Shown: positions 38,849 to 40,251 of the stretch, in pieces
Layout of the letters: the number at the start of each line of letters is the position of its first letter
Position numbering within the stretch: the stretch's first letter is position 1
Source: Geobacteraceae bacterium
GTDB taxonomy: Bacteria; Desulfobacterota; Desulfuromonadia; Geobacterales; DSM-12255
DNA length: 40,251 nt
Assembly: GCA_013377075.1 (NCBI GenBank)
Contig: JACABD010000007.1
Location: 53,893 to 94,143, forward strand
Direction of reading: 5' to 3'
The notes under the pieces: model-generated
Told to the model about the DNA's origin: nothing
Seen by the model: only the letters and a program-made list of their open reading frames with translations
The model's database searches: none
Made by a program: the position numbers and the translations under genes

Positions 38849-40074
38849 ACGATTCGGAAATTTGCATGAATTACTTTTTGCAGATCTTCAATCCTGAGCA
38901 GAGCATGACGGATAGTTTCCCGCTCATCGGCAGCCAACTGGTAAGGGTTTATGTGATATGAATCCTTTTGGATACCTTTGATAACCTTGATCTGGAGAAG
39001 TATTCTGTGGCGGGTAAGAACATAATAGGCATCACTCAAGCCTGCGGCCATGCCCTCTGAAAAACTCCCCTCTTTTTTCAGCAGATCTATCCTTTGCAAG
39101 GTGGATGTTGCCGGGATTCCCTGATTTATTGAGATGATGCGAACATTCATAACCAGTGGCGCCCAGGCAAGCAGCTTCAGGTTAAACTCACCCTTATGCT
39201 CTCCCGAACCCTCAGTCCAGATTCTCTTCAGAAACCCGAGCGCCAGCCGCATCTCTGTGGCAGCCTTTGCCATCCCCCAGAGCACGTGAAAATACTCCCT
39301 TTCCAGATCCCTTATCAGAGTTACCAGTTCGTCGGCAATCTCCCTGTCTCCGGCAACATATCTGGCGTCTGAAAGAACAATCAGATCCATAAGATTCTTG
39401 CCGTAATCCTCATACTCATAGCGGACAATGGCAATAAGTTTCTTACGCCACTGGCTCAGTGAACCGCGCCAGGTAGGATTACTCGGCATTATATCACCGG
39501 TACATTTTTTAAAACCCACTTCAACAAGACGCTCTACCAGTAGCTCGGAAAAACGTCTAAACCAGTCATCGACCTCTTCTCCCCCGCCATCTCCATAGAC
39601 AATGAGATAATCCTGATCGGTAATAAGAGTCTGTTCTTCACGGCCGTCACTCCCCATGCTTATCAGGGCGCATGGCAGATCAGGGATAGGTGAGCCAGCT
39701 GCAACCATCTCAGCTGCGACAAGTGACATTGCCCGCGCTGCAAGGGCATCTCTGTAGGCGGTACAGCTATTATGAAGAGCCGGGACAGACGGCAGCTTAA
39801 GAAAGCGATCCATTTCCAGACTGTTTAGTTCACTATGTATAGCACCAAGCTCCCTGCAATCATCTGTGGCAGTAATACGCGCAAGCAGACGGTTTTGCGT
39901 GGAGTTTACCCCCTCCATCCATGAAATGTTAGTTTCAACACTCTGTTTTAGCTCAGATAAAAACCTGTCAGCCTCTGCTGCGTCAAGAAGCGGCAGGAAT
40001 TCTCGAACCTGTGACATCAGTCCGGCGATAAACTGTTGATTGGAAACTTTCTCTTTATGTCCTCGACCACCCAT
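38845..40074 (-). CDS. DUF294 putative nucleotidyltransferase protein
   Basis: 409 residues. The central part carries the nucleotidyltransferase motif MGSDGREEQTLITDQDYLIVY (in part GSDGREEQTLITDQDYLI) and, further on, SNPTWRGSLSQWRKKL, matching DUF294 fused to its C-terminal helical domain. Such proteins often have CBS or cyclic-nucleotide-binding modules in front; here the N terminus is helical only. DUF294 genes frequently adjoin acetate or other solute symporter genes, which fits the partial gene at the window end. Probably a cytoplasmic regulator, like GlnD-type nucleotidyltransferases; activity untested. Stop overlaps galU convergently by three bases. Confidence 0.85.
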   Translation of the reverse strand: MGGRGHKEKVSNQQFIAGLMSQVREFLPLLDAAEADRFLSELKQSVETNISWMEGVNSTQNRLLARITATDDCRELGAIHSELNSLEMDRFLKLPSVPALHNSCTAYRDALAARAMSLVAAEMVAAGSPIPDLPCALISMGSDGREEQTLITDQDYLIVYGDGGGEEVDDWFRRFSELLVERLVEVGFKKCTGDIMPSNPTWRGSLSQWRKKLIAIVRYEYEDYGKNLMDLIVLSDARYVAGDREIADELVTLIRDLEREYFHVLWGMAKAATEMRLALGFLKRIWTEGSGEHKGEFNLKLLAWAPLVMNVRIISINQGIPATSTLQRIDLLKKEGSFSEGMAAGLSDAYYVLTRHRILLQIKVIKGIQKDSYHINPYQLAADERETIRHALLRIEDLQKVIHANFRIV

Positions 40075-40141
40075 TCATAAACCCCCAAATTATTTGAATC
40101 AAACATACAGTAAATACAGACAATTAAAAGGAAAGTTTATA

Positions 40142-40181
40142 AAAAAACTGGGGGAAAGGTTTCCCCTTCCCCCAGTTTTTT
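40142..40181 (-). terminator. Rho-independent terminator of the window-edge gene
   Basis: The left arm (40142-40156, AAAAAACTGGGGGAA) pairs with the right arm (40167-40181, TTCCCCCAGTTTTTT). The minus strand has a T-run after the stem. It lies 20 bases after the stop of the partial gene, and before the DUF294 start. Confidence 0.9.
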
Positions 40182-40200
40182 ACTTCTGTCAGACAATTGA

Positions 40201-40251
40201 TCAGTGATCAATAGCCTTTGCCATGCCCAGACCGGTGTTCTGGCGGACATA
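40201..40251 (-). CDS. C-terminal end of a probable solute:cation symporter (partial)
   Basis: The last 16 residues of a gene entering from the right edge read YVRQNTGLGMAKAIDH before TGA at 40201-40203. It resembles the end of acetate permease ActP-type symporters as I remember it (FIRSQTGFG...). The neighbouring DUF294 gene fits such a symporter. Too short to be sure. Confidence 0.45.
   Translation of the reverse strand, partial: YVRQNTGLGMAKAIDH

Overview
The window looks like chromosome from a Geobacter-type bacterium (Geobacterales/Desulfuromonadia). The evidence is a lipoprotein cytochrome with at least 20 heme motifs, including the Geobacter CX4CH...CXXCH arrangement. It sits beside an outer-membrane barrel and a second lipoprotein cytochrome. 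A citramalate-synthase/aspartate-kinase pair, a DctPQM TRAP transporter and many two-component and HD-GYP type signalling proteins fit the same group. No rRNA, tRNA, CRISPR array, insertion sequence or prophage was seen. This assignment is inference from gene content; no database was searched.

Layout. Positions 61-11034 are read on the minus strand. In transcription order they are: a membrane protein with a cysteine-rich tail, hpt, an NCS2 purine permease, a caspase-like protease, an OmpA-type lipoprotein, a HEAT-repeat protein, an HD-GYP protein, a long UbiD-family decarboxylase, and a decayed MFS transporter pseudogene at 61-753. The caspase/OmpA/HEAT/HD-GYP block is tightly packed and is the best candidate for an undescribed envelope-linked signalling system. 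Positions 11230-19926 are on the plus strand: sensor kinase, NtrC-type activator, YnfM-like MFS, then dctP-dctQ-dctM and a small membrane protein. A near-perfect sigma-54 promoter precedes dctP, so the kinase/activator pair very probably controls the TRAP transporter. A NhaD antiporter follows at 19999-21285.

Positions 21568-26248 carry a porin-cytochrome gene cluster: outer-membrane barrel, 5-heme lipoprotein and 960-residue lipoprotein cytochrome. The large cytochrome has three tandem units of about 124 residues in which CXXCH alternates with CX5CH. Together they look like a conduit moving electrons across the outer membrane. After a bidirectional terminator comes a 51-residue zinc-ribbon gene, then a non-coding stretch (26561-27000) that contains consecutive hairpins.

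Positions 27062-33128 are a minus-strand housekeeping group read acpS, nnr (bifunctional NAD(P)HX repair), CBS protein, tsaE, lysC, cimA. Positions 33267-38848 are plus-strand: a cytidylate-kinase-like protein, yggT, divIVA-like, yggU-like, fmdB-like zinc ribbon, folD, metV, metF, galU. The last part (38845-40251) is minus-strand: a DUF294 nucleotidyltransferase-like protein and the C-terminal end of a probable solute/cation symporter. Two intergenic stem-loops built from an 8-bp unit (31153-31207 and 36381-36441) form a small repeat family.
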